Assembly (NCBI RefSeq): GCF_017994015.1
Contig: NZ_JAGOLP010000001.1
Coordinates: forward strand, 124,001 to 188,000
Reading direction: 5' to 3'
DNA length: 64,000 nt
DNA from: Ferrovibrio sp.
GTDB lineage: Bacteria; Pseudomonadota; Alphaproteobacteria; Ferrovibrionales; Ferrovibrionaceae
The position numbers and the translations under genes were made by a program. The notes beneath the pieces are model-generated. The model saw only the letters and a program-made list of their open reading frames with translations. It did no database searches and was not told where the DNA came from. Positions 1 through 8,904 of the stretch are shown in pieces; within the stretch, counting starts at the first letter, position 1; each line of letters begins with the position of its first letter.

Positions 1-20
1 TTCCCTGGGAGTTTGGCGCG

Positions 21-1235
<1,215 letters not shown>

Positions 1236-1243
1236 GTTTCAGC

Positions 1244-2356
1244 TCAATTCAATTCCGCTAGCACCGCCGCGTCGGGTTCCCCGGCGCGGCGTTTTGCTGC
1301 GAAGGCGGCAAATTCCGCCGCCGGCATAAGCTGCTTCAGCGCCCAGGCGGCATGGGCACGCACCGGCATGGCGGCATCCTCGGCCAGATCGAGCAAAACC
1401 GGGATGGCGGCCGGATCGGCGCTGTTGCCCAAAGCCAGGCAGAGATTGCGGATGAAGCGGTCACGCCCGATGCGCTTGATCGCCGTGGTGGCGAAAAAAT
1501 CCCGGAAGCCGGCATCATCGAGCCGCGCCAGATCAAGCAGGCGCGGCGCCTTGAGCTCGACACGCGCCTGGATTTCCAGATCACGCGCCTGGGCGGCGAA
1601 TTTGTTCCACGGGCAGGCGGCCAGGCAATCATCGCAGCCATAGAGCCGGTTGCCCATGGCGGCGCGGAATTCCAGCGGGATGACGCCATCATATTCGATG
1701 GTGAGATACGAGATGCAGCGCCGCGCATCCAGTTGATAAGGTGCCGGGAAGGCTTGGGTCGGGCAGATATCCAGGCAGGCCTGGCAGGAGCCGCAATGAT
1801 CAATCTCGGGCGCATCCGGCGGCAAATCCGCTGCGGTGAGAATGGCGCCGAGGAACAGCCAGGAGCCGAACTGGCGCGATACCAGATTGGTGTGTTTGCC
1901 CTGCCAGCCGAGACCGGCGACCTGCGCCAGCGGCTTTTCCATCAACGGCGCGGTATCAACAAACACTTTCAGCGCCTGGCCGGTTTCACGTTGCAGCCAG
2001 CCAGCCAGCGCCTTCAGTTTCTTCTTCACCACCAGATGATAATCGCGGCCCTGGGCATAAACCGAGATGGCGGCCTGCCGGCGCTGTTGCAAGGTGGCGA
2101 GCGGATCGTGGTCCGGGCCGTAATTCAGCCCGAGTGCGATCAGGCTGCGCGCTTCCGGCCACAATATCGCCGGATGGCGCCGGCGCGGCGCCCGCTCGCC
2201 TTCGGCCAGCCAGCTCATTTCGCCATGGCGGCCCAGTTCAACAAATTGATCAAGCCGCTGCCCGGCTTCCGGGCCGATATCGGCAATGGCGGCAATGCCG
2301 ACCGCATCGAAGCCCTCGGCTTCGGCACGGGCGCGGATGCGGTCGGCGATGCTCAC
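1244..2356 (-). CDS. queG: Epoxyqueuosine reductase QueG
   Basis: Cobalamin-dependent iron-sulfur reductase that converts epoxyqueuosine to queuosine in tRNA (last step of Q synthesis). The 370-aa product has an N-terminal cobalamin-binding reductase region and two 4Fe-4S clusters: CGSCQACLDICP near residues 187-198 and CDDCLAACPW near 237-246. A HEAT-like repeat tail follows (residues ~300-370). The reading frame stays open far upstream to 2881, but homology begins at the GTG at 2356 (VSIADRIRARAEAEG). The longer frame would run antiphase through the upstream RidA gene and is not credible. The RidA gene ends 17 bases upstream on the same strand, so the two are probably cotranscribed. Confidence 0.93.
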   Translation of the reverse strand: MSIADRIRARAEAEGFDAVGIAAIADIGPEAGQRLDQFVELGRHGEMSWLAEGERAPRRRHPAILWPEARSLIALGLNYGPDHDPLATLQQRRQAAISVYAQGRDYHLVVKKKLKALAGWLQRETGQALKVFVDTAPLMEKPLAQVAGLGWQGKHTNLVSRQFGSWLFLGAILTAADLPPDAPEIDHCGSCQACLDICPTQAFPAPYQLDARRCISYLTIEYDGVIPLEFRAAMGNRLYGCDDCLAACPWNKFAAQARDLEIQARVELKAPRLLDLARLDDAGFRDFFATTAIKRIGRDRFIRNLCLALGNSADPAAIPVLLDLAEDAAMPVRAHAAWALKQLMPAAEFAAFAAKRRAGEPDAAVLAELN

Positions 2357-2373
2357 ATTCCCAGGGTCCGACT

Positions 2374-2721
2374 CTAGATGGCCGCGATAACGGCGATCTC
2401 GACCTTGTAGACCGGCGCCGCAAGCTTGGCTTCCACGGTGGCGCGGGCCGGCGTGTGGCCCTGCGGCACCCAGGCATCCCAGGCGGCATTCATGGCGGCG
2501 AAATCGGCAATATCCGGCAGGTAGATGGTGGCCGAAAGAATCTTGGTCTTGTCGCTGCCGGCAGCGGCCAGCAGTTTGTCGATCTGCTCCAGGATCACCT
2601 TGGTCTGCGCCGTGGTGTCGCCGCTGGTATCGCCCGCCACCTGGCCGGCGAGATAGACCGTGTTGCCATGCACCACGGCCTGCGACATGCGCGGGCCAAC
2701 TTCGATGCGACGGATGCTCAT
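2374..2721 (-). CDS. RidA/YjgF/UK114 family enamine-imine deaminase
   Basis: Small (115 aa) single-domain protein of the RidA superfamily, which hydrolyses reactive enamine/imine intermediates released by PLP enzymes such as threonine dehydratase. Family signs are GNTVYLAGQVAGDT near residue 20, the TKVILEQIDKLLAAAGS helix, and the C-terminal motif GHTPARATVEAKLA. The Arg in that motif is the substrate-carboxylate-binding residue of the family. The start codon follows the Shine-Dalgarno AAGGAAC. It is translated just ahead of queG and may share its transcript. The exact RidA subfamily (Rid1-Rid7) cannot be set by eye. Confidence 0.9.
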   Translation of the reverse strand: MSIRRIEVGPRMSQAVVHGNTVYLAGQVAGDTSGDTTAQTKVILEQIDKLLAAAGSDKTKILSATIYLPDIADFAAMNAAWDAWVPQGHTPARATVEAKLAAPVYKVEIAVIAAI

Positions 2722-2751
2722 GGGCTGTTCCTTTTTCTTGTGCTTTACGGG

Positions 2752-3420
2752 TCAGAAATCGAGATCGGCATAATGCCGTGGCGGCGGCAGGCCGGGAATA
2801 TGATCGGCCAGCAGCGGCCGGAAGCTGGGCCGCGACTTCACCCGCACATACCAATCCTTGGCCCCGGCATGGTCGTCCCACGGCACATCGCCAAGATAAT
2901 CCAGGCAGCTCAGATGCGCCGCCGCGGTGATGTCGGCCAGGCTGAAATCATCGCCGGCGAGCCAGTTGCGGCGCTCGGCCAGGTAGCCGATGTAATTCAG
3001 GTGGTGTTTCAGATTCTGATGCGCCAGGCGGATATTGGTGCTGTCGGGCTGGCCACCGCCCATGAATCGTCGCAGCACTTTCTCAAAAATCAGCGCATCC
3101 GACACTTCACGGCTGAATTTGAGATCGAACCAGCTGACCAGACGGCGCGTTTCGGCGCGGCCGGGCGGATCGAAGCCGATCAGCATCTTGTTGGGATAGA
3201 CTTCGTCCAGATATTCGCAGATCGCCAGGCTTTCCACCAGCGGGCGGCCATCATGCTCCACCAGCACCGGCACCAGGCCGGCCGGGTTAAGGGCGAGGAA
3301 TTCGTCACGCCGCTCCCAGGCCTTTTCCAGGACCAGTTCGCAATCCAGTCCCTTTTCCTTCAACAGGATGCGGACCTTGCGGCAATAGGGCGAGAGCCAG
3401 AAATGATACAGCTTGCGCAT
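2752..3420 (-). CDS. Glutathione S-transferase family protein
   Basis: 222-aa cytosolic GST-like protein: N-terminal thioredoxin fold (residues 1-80, with SPYCRKVRILLKEKGL at the glutathione-site helix and the cis-Pro segment AGLVPVLVEHDG) followed by an all-helical C-terminal domain. The family conjugates glutathione or acts as a peroxidase or isomerase; the substrate is unknown here. SPYCR keeps the Ser/Cys cluster of beta/zeta-like bacterial GSTs. The MRKLYHF start at 3420 was chosen over the in-frame ATG six codons earlier because homology to the fold begins there. It lies 30 bases upstream of the RidA start, in the same direction. Confidence 0.88.
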   Translation of the reverse strand: MRKLYHFWLSPYCRKVRILLKEKGLDCELVLEKAWERRDEFLALNPAGLVPVLVEHDGRPLVESLAICEYLDEVYPNKMLIGFDPPGRAETRRLVSWFDLKFSREVSDALIFEKVLRRFMGGGQPDSTNIRLAHQNLKHHLNYIGYLAERRNWLAGDDFSLADITAAAHLSCLDYLGDVPWDDHAGAKDWYVRVKSRPSFRPLLADHIPGLPPPRHYADLDF

Positions 3421-3490
3421 GGCGGCGCAGGGTAGCAAATGCCGCCGCGATGCAAAAGATTCGCGGGCCTATGAAAATTACACCCGCCGC

Positions 3491-4249
3491 CTAAAGCCTG
3501 TCCTCCGGGTCGTATTCCGGCAGCCCGGCCAGTTCGGCATAGAGCGCGGTGAAATCCGGCGCGGTGGCCGCAAAAAGCTGCTCGAAGCTGGAAATGACAA
3601 AATAGGTGCTCTGGAAGCGGTCGATATGATAGCGCGTGCGCAGGATGCGCTTGAGATCAAATGGCCGCCGCATTGGCAACGGTGCATCCAGACTATGCAG
3701 CACTTCGCCCTTGGATGACAGGATGCCGGCGCCATGGATACGCGGCCCGTCACCCTGGTCGATCAGGCCGAATTCCACCGTATACCAGTAGAGCCGGGCA
3801 ATCATGTCGAGCGCGCCAAGCCGCTCGGCCTTCAGCCCGCCTTCGCCATAAGCCTGCATGTAATTGGCGAAAACCGGATGGCTGAGCAACGGCACATGGC
3901 CGAACAGGTCATGAAACAGGTCGGGTTCCTGCAAATAATCCAGCTTGGCCCAGGGCCTGAGCCACCAGGTGACCGGAAAACGCCGCGCCGCCAGGTAGCG
4001 GAAGAAGCTGCCGTCATCCAAGAAACCATCCACTGGCGCCAGGCGCCAGCCGGTGATCGCCTCAAGCTGGTCTGACACCTGCTCCAGATCCGGCACCCGG
4101 TCGGGCGAAAAATCCAGCCGTTTCAGACCGGCGAGGAATTCCGGGCAGGCACGCCTCTGCACCAGGCGGCTCTGGCGCTCAAACAGATGGCGCCACACGG
4201 CGCGGTTTTCGTCATCCTGCTGTGTCTTGCGATCCAGTATTGCCAGCAT
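3491..4249 (-). CDS. phhA: Phenylalanine 4-monooxygenase
   Basis: Pterin- and iron-dependent aromatic amino acid hydroxylase that converts phenylalanine to tyrosine. The 252-aa length fits the short, regulatory-domain-free bacterial form. The Fe(II) ligands are the two His of HDLFGHVP (residues ~109-116) and the Glu of TVEFGL (~160). The ATG at 4249 has a good Shine-Dalgarno (GGGAG); an open frame continues to 4336 but would cross the intergenic operator. It is divergent from an Lrp/AsnC regulator across 126 bases holding a clean inverted repeat, so Lrp-type control by an amino acid is likely. No pterin carbinolamine dehydratase (phhB) is nearby. Confidence 0.95.
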   Translation of the reverse strand: MLAILDRKTQQDDENRAVWRHLFERQSRLVQRRACPEFLAGLKRLDFSPDRVPDLEQVSDQLEAITGWRLAPVDGFLDDGSFFRYLAARRFPVTWWLRPWAKLDYLQEPDLFHDLFGHVPLLSHPVFANYMQAYGEGGLKAERLGALDMIARLYWYTVEFGLIDQGDGPRIHGAGILSSKGEVLHSLDAPLPMRRPFDLKRILRTRYHIDRFQSTYFVISSFEQLFAATAPDFTALYAELAGLPEYDPEDRL

Positions 4250-4331
4250 GGTGTTCTCCCGTCTTGCCCGGACAGGATACGGCGGCAGGAGTGCTATTTC
4301 CGTGCGTAAAGGCTGATTTTGACTGAAAATA

Positions 4332-4346
4332 TGCAATTATATTGCA
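4332..4346. promoter_or_regulatory. Putative Lrp/AsnC operator in the phhA-lrp divergent region
   Basis: Perfect inverted repeat TGCAAT-N3-ATTGCA in an AT-rich stretch between the divergently read phhA and Lrp/AsnC genes, 30 bases upstream of the regulator ATG and 83 bases from phhA. Lrp-family proteins bind 15-bp imperfect dyads with an AT-rich centre, often next to their own gene, which fits the position and symmetry. Binding itself is inferred. Confidence 0.6.
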
Positions 4347-4375
4347 ATTTCACACATAATTCGCATCATACTGGC

Positions 4376-4843
4376 ATGATAGAGCTTGATCCCGCCGATT
4401 TGCGCCTGCTGGCAGCGCTGCAACGCCAGGGCCGCGCCAGCAACATCCTGCTGGCCGAGGCGGTGGCGGCCAGCCCGAGCCAGGTCGGCCGCCGGCTGGC
4501 GCGGCTGGAGGAAGCCGGCGTGATCGAAGGCTATGCCGCCCTGCTCAGGCCCGAAGCAGTTGGCCTCAGCGTGATGGCGATTACCCTGGTATCCCTGGAG
4601 CGCCATGCCGAGGAGATTGTGCAGGGTTTCCAGACGCTGGTGCACCAGGCACCGGAAATCCTTGATTGTTATTCAATCACCGGCGAAGCGGATTTTATGC
4701 TGCGCATTGTGGCCGCCGATCTGGGGCAATTTGCTGATTTTATCAGCCGGCGGCTGCTGCGCGTGCCGGGCATGCGCAGTGTGCGGTCCAGCATTGTGCT
4801 GCAACGGATCAAACACACCACCGCCCTGCCCCTGCCGGGCTGA
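4376..4843 (+). CDS. Lrp/AsnC family transcriptional regulator
   Basis: 155-aa DNA-binding regulator with an N-terminal winged helix-turn-helix (residues ~5-50; DLRLLAALQRQGRASNILLAEAV begins it) and a C-terminal RAM ligand/oligomerisation domain ending in RSSIVLQRIKHTT. The ATG at 4376 (MIELDPADLRLL) is chosen because family proteins begin a few residues before the first helix; the in-frame ATG at 4319 would extend through the operator. It is divergent from phhA and most likely controls it, probably in response to phenylalanine or tyrosine (inference, by analogy to other Lrp-phhA pairs). It is convergent with the next gene, with only 3 bases between the two stop codons. Confidence 0.92.
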   Translation: MIELDPADLRLLAALQRQGRASNILLAEAVAASPSQVGRRLARLEEAGVIEGYAALLRPEAVGLSVMAITLVSLERHAEEIVQGFQTLVHQAPEILDCYSITGEADFMLRIVAADLGQFADFISRRLLRVPGMRSVRSSIVLQRIKHTTALPLPG

Positions 4844-4846
4844 GTT

Positions 4847-5752
4847 TCAGCTATTGAGGAAATCCGGCACAGCCGAACCGGCCAGCAATTCGATCAGCCC
4901 GGTCATGGCGGCCCGCACGCGCTCAAAACCCGGGCCATGCTGGATCAATGTTTCATCCATGTAGAGATCGCGGTTGATCTCGATCTGCAAGGTGTGGAAG
5001 CCGGCCTCGCGCCGGGTGTAATGCTGCGTGATATAGCCGCCGGCATAGGGCTTGTTGCGCGCTACCTGAAAGCCACGCTCGGCCAGATAGGTTTCCACGC
5101 GCTGCACCAGCCGTTCCGGGCAGGATACGCCATGAAAATCGCCCAGCACCATATCGGCACGGCGCTGGCCATGATCCGGCATGTTGGCGCCGCCCACGCT
5201 GGGCATGGAATGGCAATCCAGCAGCAGCGCCACCCCGGCCGCCTCATGTGCGGCATCCAGCAACTGGCGCAAAGCGGCATGATAGGGCCGCCACAGGGTT
5301 TCGATACGCCGCTCTGCCTCGGCGAATGGCAGCTTGTGGCGGTAAATCTCCTGGCCGCCCGATACCACCTTGGCGATGGTGCCTAGGCCGGCGCTGATCT
5401 TGCTCGACTTGGTGGTGACATGATCCGGCAGCGCCTCGGCAAACATCGCCGGGTCCAGCTCGTAAGCCTCGCGGTTGGGATCGCAATAGGCGCGCGGGAA
5501 CAGGGCTTCCAGCAGCGGCGCCCCCAGGCCCGGAGCGGCCGCCACCAATTCATGCACAAAGGCATCCTCGGAACGCCGCAGGGTGAGCGGATCAAGCTGG
5601 CTGGCGGCACGGAATTCCGCCGGATATTCAGCGCCGCTATGGGGCGAGGAAACCACCAGGCCACCGCGCGGGCCGGTCGGCAGGGTCAGCCGGATCGGCG
5701 GATCAACCGGGGCGGTGTAGGCAGAATTGGGCAACGCGGCGGCAGCAGACAT
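4847..5752 (-). CDS. N-formylglutamate amidohydrolase
   Basis: 301-aa hydrolase of the N-formylglutamate amidohydrolase family (HutG-type, zinc-dependent), which releases formate from N-formylglutamate, the end step of one histidine degradation route. Seen: SSPHSGAEYP near residue 35, the RSEDAFVHELV segment, the HKLPFAEAERRIETLWRPYHAAL helix, the LLDCHSMPS segment (typical metal/catalytic His) and the C-terminal LQIEINRDLYMDE motif. No hut genes are close, so the physiological substrate could be another N-formyl or N-acyl amino acid. The ATG at 5752 starts the only convincing frame. Confidence 0.9.
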   Translation of the reverse strand: MSAAAALPNSAYTAPVDPPIRLTLPTGPRGGLVVSSPHSGAEYPAEFRAASQLDPLTLRRSEDAFVHELVAAAPGLGAPLLEALFPRAYCDPNREAYELDPAMFAEALPDHVTTKSSKISAGLGTIAKVVSGGQEIYRHKLPFAEAERRIETLWRPYHAALRQLLDAAHEAAGVALLLDCHSMPSVGGANMPDHGQRRADMVLGDFHGVSCPERLVQRVETYLAERGFQVARNKPYAGGYITQHYTRREAGFHTLQIEINRDLYMDETLIQHGPGFERVRAAMTGLIELLAGSAVPDFLNS

Positions 5753-5929
5753 GCAACAGGCTTTCAGGCTCGAAGGCAGGGCCGGCAGAACAGGGGCCGG
5801 GACAGAAGGACCGGTTGATTATGGTCCAGGCTTGAGACGCTTGCCAACCGCCGCCGCAGCCGATAAAAGCAGCGCAGCTTTCCGCCAAATGGCTTTTTCG
5901 GCCAAAGGCGACAGGCAGCAGCGTGGCAC

Positions 5930-6004
5930 GGGCGGTTAGCTCAGCGGTAGAGCACTACCTTGACATGGTAGGGGTCACAAGTTCGATCCTTGTACCGCCC
6001 ACCA
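5930..6004 (+). tRNA. tRNA-Val (anticodon GAC)
   Basis: Full cloverleaf: 7-bp acceptor stem GGGCGGT/ACCGCCC, D arm with GCTC...GAGC, anticodon stem CTACC/GGTAG closing the loop TTGACAT (anticodon GAC, reading GTC/GTT valine codons), T arm with GTTCGATC, discriminator A at 6001 and an encoded CCA at 6002-6004. It stands alone between a minus-strand hydrolase and the methyltransferase pair. Confidence 0.96.
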
Positions 6005-6059
6005 CGCGGCGCTGCCCCAGCGAAGATTTTCCCAATGGCAATATTTGGCGGCCTGGATT

Positions 6060-6079
6060 CTATCTACCCGGGTGGATAG
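6060..6079. promoter_or_regulatory. 20-bp near-perfect palindrome upstream of the methyltransferase pair
   Basis: CTATCTACCC/GGGTGGATAG is a centre-symmetric dyad with no spacer and a single T-G mismatch pair, 55 bases before the first TylF-like gene and 55 bases after the tRNA. The form suits a dimeric regulator's operator better than a transcript hairpin, because there is no loop. No matching regulator gene is adjacent. Confidence 0.4.
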
Positions 6080-6134
6080 CAATCTGCACGCGAAGTACTT
6101 GCCAGTTGCTGCGCGGCGCGTAAGAGTAGCCGCA

Positions 6135-6881
6135 ATGGACTTTCCGAATTATCTCAGCGGCGTGTTCTTCGCCATCAAGGATGAGCAGGTGTTTGGCCAG
6201 GGTATGCGCCAGGCACTGCAACAGGTGCGCCATGGCGGCATCTTTGCCGGTGACAACCTTGTCACCATGTCCAAGAATCTCGGCTTCCTGCAAGATGAGA
6301 AATTCATGGCGGCGGTGCGCAAGCATGCCACGTCTGACACCGAGCGCGGCCTGGTCTGGCGCCAGGCGGTGGTGGCCTGGGCAGCGCGCGAGGGCCTGCG
6401 GCGCGAGGGCGATTTTGTTGAATGCGCCTGCTACAAGGGCACCACGGCGCGCATCATCTGCGATTACGTTGATTTCGGCAAACTGGACAAACGCTATTAC
6501 CTCTATGACCTGTTCGAGCATGATCCGGCGATGCCGCATCACGCCATGACCGAGCATAGCAAGGAGCTGTTTGGCAAAACCCAGGCAAGGTTTGCCGATC
6601 TGCCCAATGTGACCGTGACCCAGGGCGCGGTACCGGCGGTGCTGCACGACGTGGCGCCTGAGAAAATCGCCTTCCTGCATATCGACCTGAACAATGCCGC
6701 TGCCGAAATCGGCGCGCTGGATTTGCTGTTTGACCGCATGAGCCCCGGCGCCATTCTGCTGCTGGATGATTATGGCTGGATTTTTTATCACGAGCAGAAA
6801 AAAGCCGAAGACCCGTGGTTTGCCAAACGCGGTTATCAGGTGCTGGAATTGCCCACCGGCCAGGGCCTGGTGATCAAGTAG
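6135..6881 (+). CDS. TylF/MycF-family class I SAM methyltransferase, copy A
   Basis: 248-aa protein resembling the TylF (macrocin O-methyltransferase) family. Seen: the glycine-acidic SAM motif region GDFVECACYKGTTARIICDY (~92-111), an acidic DLFEH loop (~125), the LHIDLNNAAAEIGALDLLFDRM segment (~181-202) and ILLLDDYGW (~207-215), which carries the metal-binding acidic pair of this family. The family methylates sugar hydroxyls or related small substrates, but the substrate here is unknown. MDFPNY at 6135 was chosen because copy B starts with MDFRNY; the frame is open to 6045. It is separated by 11 bases from copy B. The pair is 78% identical, with most differences in the first 74 residues. 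Confidence 0.82.
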   Translation: MDFPNYLSGVFFAIKDEQVFGQGMRQALQQVRHGGIFAGDNLVTMSKNLGFLQDEKFMAAVRKHATSDTERGLVWRQAVVAWAAREGLRREGDFVECACYKGTTARIICDYVDFGKLDKRYYLYDLFEHDPAMPHHAMTEHSKELFGKTQARFADLPNVTVTQGAVPAVLHDVAPEKIAFLHIDLNNAAAEIGALDLLFDRMSPGAILLLDDYGWIFYHEQKKAEDPWFAKRGYQVLELPTGQGLVIK

Positions 6882-6892
6882 CGGCATAGCGG

Positions 6893-7639
6893 ATGGATTT
6901 CCGGAATTATCGCGGCACGGTGTTTTTCGCCATCAAGGACAAGGACAACTTTGCGCGCGGCATGAACCACATGCTGGCCGAAGTGGTGGCCGGCGGCATC
7001 TTCACCGGCGACAACATGATCAGCCTGTCGAAGAATATGGGCTTCCTCGACGATGTTGAATTCATGGCTGCCGTGTCACGCAATGTCAGCAGCAATGTTG
7101 AGCGCAGCACAATCTGGCGCCAGGCGGTGGTGGCCTGGGCGGCGCGCGAAGGCTTAAGGCGCGAAGGCGATTTTGTTGAATGCGCCTGTTACAAAGGCAC
7201 CACGGCGCGGATTGTTTGCGACTACCTGGATTTTGGCAAACTGGATAAGCATTATTACCTCTATGACCTGTTCGAGCATGATCCGGCAATGCCGCATCAC
7301 GCCATGACCGAGCATAGCAAGGAACTCTATGCCACCACCCAGGCGCGCTTTACCGATCTGCCGAATGTGACCGTGACCCAGGGCGCGGTGCCAGCGGTGC
7401 TCCACAGCGTGGCGCCGGAAAAAATCGCCTTCATGCATATCGACCTGAACAATGCCGATGCCGAAATCGGCGCGCTGGATTTGCTGTTTGACCGCATGAG
7501 TCCCGGCGCCATTCTTGTGCTCGACGATTTTGGCTGGGTCTACTACCATGCTCAACATAAGGCGGAGACGACCTGGTTTGCCAAACGCGGCTACCGGGTG
7601 CTGGAACTGCCCACCGGCCAAGGCCTGGTAATCAAATAG
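6893..7639 (+). CDS. TylF/MycF-family class I SAM methyltransferase, copy B
   Basis: Tandem paralogue of the preceding gene, with the same 248-aa length and no gaps in alignment. Counted by eye, residues 1-74 share 39 of 74 positions with copy A (53%), while residues 75-248 share 155 of 174 (89%). The catalytic core (SAM motif ECACYKGTTARIVCDY, DLFEHDPAMPHHAMTEHSKE, ILVLDDFGW) is nearly unchanged, so both copies are probably active and may differ in substrate entry or dimer contacts. It is followed after 15 bases by an unrecognised gene, so the three form one operon. The acceptor is unknown. Confidence 0.82.
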   Translation: MDFRNYRGTVFFAIKDKDNFARGMNHMLAEVVAGGIFTGDNMISLSKNMGFLDDVEFMAAVSRNVSSNVERSTIWRQAVVAWAAREGLRREGDFVECACYKGTTARIVCDYLDFGKLDKHYYLYDLFEHDPAMPHHAMTEHSKELYATTQARFTDLPNVTVTQGAVPAVLHSVAPEKIAFMHIDLNNADAEIGALDLLFDRMSPGAILVLDDFGWVYYHAQHKAETTWFAKRGYRVLELPTGQGLVIK

Positions 7640-7654
7640 TGGAGTGACCCAGGC

Positions 7655-8773
7655 ATGGCGATTGCAGATCGTTCGCTGTTGGCCTTGTTGCGCTGCGGTT
7701 CGGCGCGGGTGTTTGACCTGCAAGGCCGCAGCCGTGATCTGGCCAAGCGCCCCGGCCTGCCGGCACCGAAACCCTTCTTCAACAATCGCAACGCCAACCG
7801 GCTGCTGATCCTGAAATACGCCCCGCCAGCGCATGAGCGGGTGGCCTTGCGCAGCGAACGTGCGGTGCAGACCAAGCTGTATCTGCCGTTCAACGACCAG
7901 AATATCGAAGAAGGCGGCAAGACCATCCTGCTCTCCGATACCCGGCTGGAGCAGGCGCTGGAAGAACAACTGGCGCTATCGCCGCGCCATGATGCCGCCG
8001 CCTTCCGCCATGATCGCCCGATCCTCGATACCCTGGATGGCCTGCCTTCGCTGGATCCGTTCCTGATGCGCGACCGCATGGATATCGACGGGCATAATAT
8101 CGACAGCGCCTATTTCGCCTTCGCCGAGGGTGAACTGGAACGGATCAAAGGCTTTGTGCGCGACAAGATGAACAAGGTGGCCACCTTCGCCATGCAGGAC
8201 AAGGTGAATACCGCCGACGGCCAGGAAGCGGTGGAGCGGCTGACGCAAAAGCTGTGGGAAGCCAATGATGCCGCTGCCCTGGCGCCAGTGATTCGCGCCT
8301 TCCGCATCAATCCGGCCAATGCGCCGGAAATTGTTTATGGCTGGAAGGGCACGATCTATTACGATTACGAATACAGCCGCCAGCGCAGCGCCTGGGAAAC
8401 CATGCTGGAATGGCTGAGCCATGGCGCACGGCCGCGCGAAGGCGCTGTGGGCGCCGCCGCCCGCGACCTGGATGAATTGCGCGTTGCTGCCCGCAATGCG
8501 CTGCTGGTGCATTGGGCGCGCGCCACCGAAAAGCTGAACCGCTACCGTTTCTGCTTCGATGAATTATTTCTGCACAAAAAAGATGCGGCGCCCTTTGTTG
8601 ATTTCCTGCGCGATTCAAAACGCACCTTCTGGGAATTGGGCGACAGCCTGTCGCGCCTGAGCCACAGCCATGCCGTGTGGGATCGCGGCACCAATCGCTT
8701 TCCCTTGCGGCGCCTGCCCGCCCCGGCCTTGGCCGACCTGCTGGATATGATCTATCAGGTCAATGCCGATTAG
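7655..8773 (+). CDS. Uncharacterised 372-aa protein following the TylF pair
   Basis: I do not recognise this protein. It has no signal peptide or membrane segment. The N-terminal ~110 residues look beta-rich and basic (RLLILKYAPPAHERVALRSERAVQTKLYLPFNDQN in pieces), and there is a long helical middle (ELERIKGFVRDKMNKV, then EAVERLTQKLWEANDAAALAPVIRAFRIN). A Tyr-rich strand WKGTIYYDYEYSR sits near residue 230, followed by further helices with a Phe/Asp-rich stretch. The ATG at 7655 follows GGAGTGACCC. It sits 15 bases after the second methyltransferase and probably shares its pathway (inference from spacing). Its last codons are copied in a 19-bp tandem duplication that continues past the stop. 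Confidence 0.75.
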   Translation: MAIADRSLLALLRCGSARVFDLQGRSRDLAKRPGLPAPKPFFNNRNANRLLILKYAPPAHERVALRSERAVQTKLYLPFNDQNIEEGGKTILLSDTRLEQALEEQLALSPRHDAAAFRHDRPILDTLDGLPSLDPFLMRDRMDIDGHNIDSAYFAFAEGELERIKGFVRDKMNKVATFAMQDKVNTADGQEAVERLTQKLWEANDAAALAPVIRAFRINPANAPEIVYGWKGTIYYDYEYSRQRSAWETMLEWLSHGARPREGAVGAAARDLDELRVAARNALLVHWARATEKLNRYRFCFDELFLHKKDAAPFVDFLRDSKRTFWELGDSLSRLSHSHAVWDRGTNRFPLRRLPAPALADLLDMIYQVNAD

Positions 8774-8793
8774 GCAGGTGAATGCCGATTAGG
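8756..8793 (+). repeat. 19-bp tandem duplication spanning a stop codon
   Basis: Two head-to-tail copies (8756-8774 and 8775-8793) of CAGGTCAATGCCGATTAGG, differing at one base (C to G at the sixth position). Each copy carries the last codons and the TAG of the 372-aa gene; the second copy is therefore untranslated. It looks like a recent slippage duplication. Confidence 0.9.
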
Positions 8794-8904
8794 CCGCGCC
8801 TGATCTTGCCTGCATGCCGCCTGTGGCGCGATAGTTGCTGAAAGCAATCAGTTCGGCGCTGCCTGGCAGACAGGCCCGGCGCCGCGAGCCAAGGGGTATT
8901 CATC

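Noticed and set aside
1352..2377. 341-aa plus-strand frame across queG
   Set aside because: Antisense shadow of a gene with two clear Fe-S motifs.
2357..2881. N-terminal extension of queG to 2881
   Set aside because: The extra 175 residues are an out-of-frame reading of RidA and its leader; QueG homology begins at 2356.
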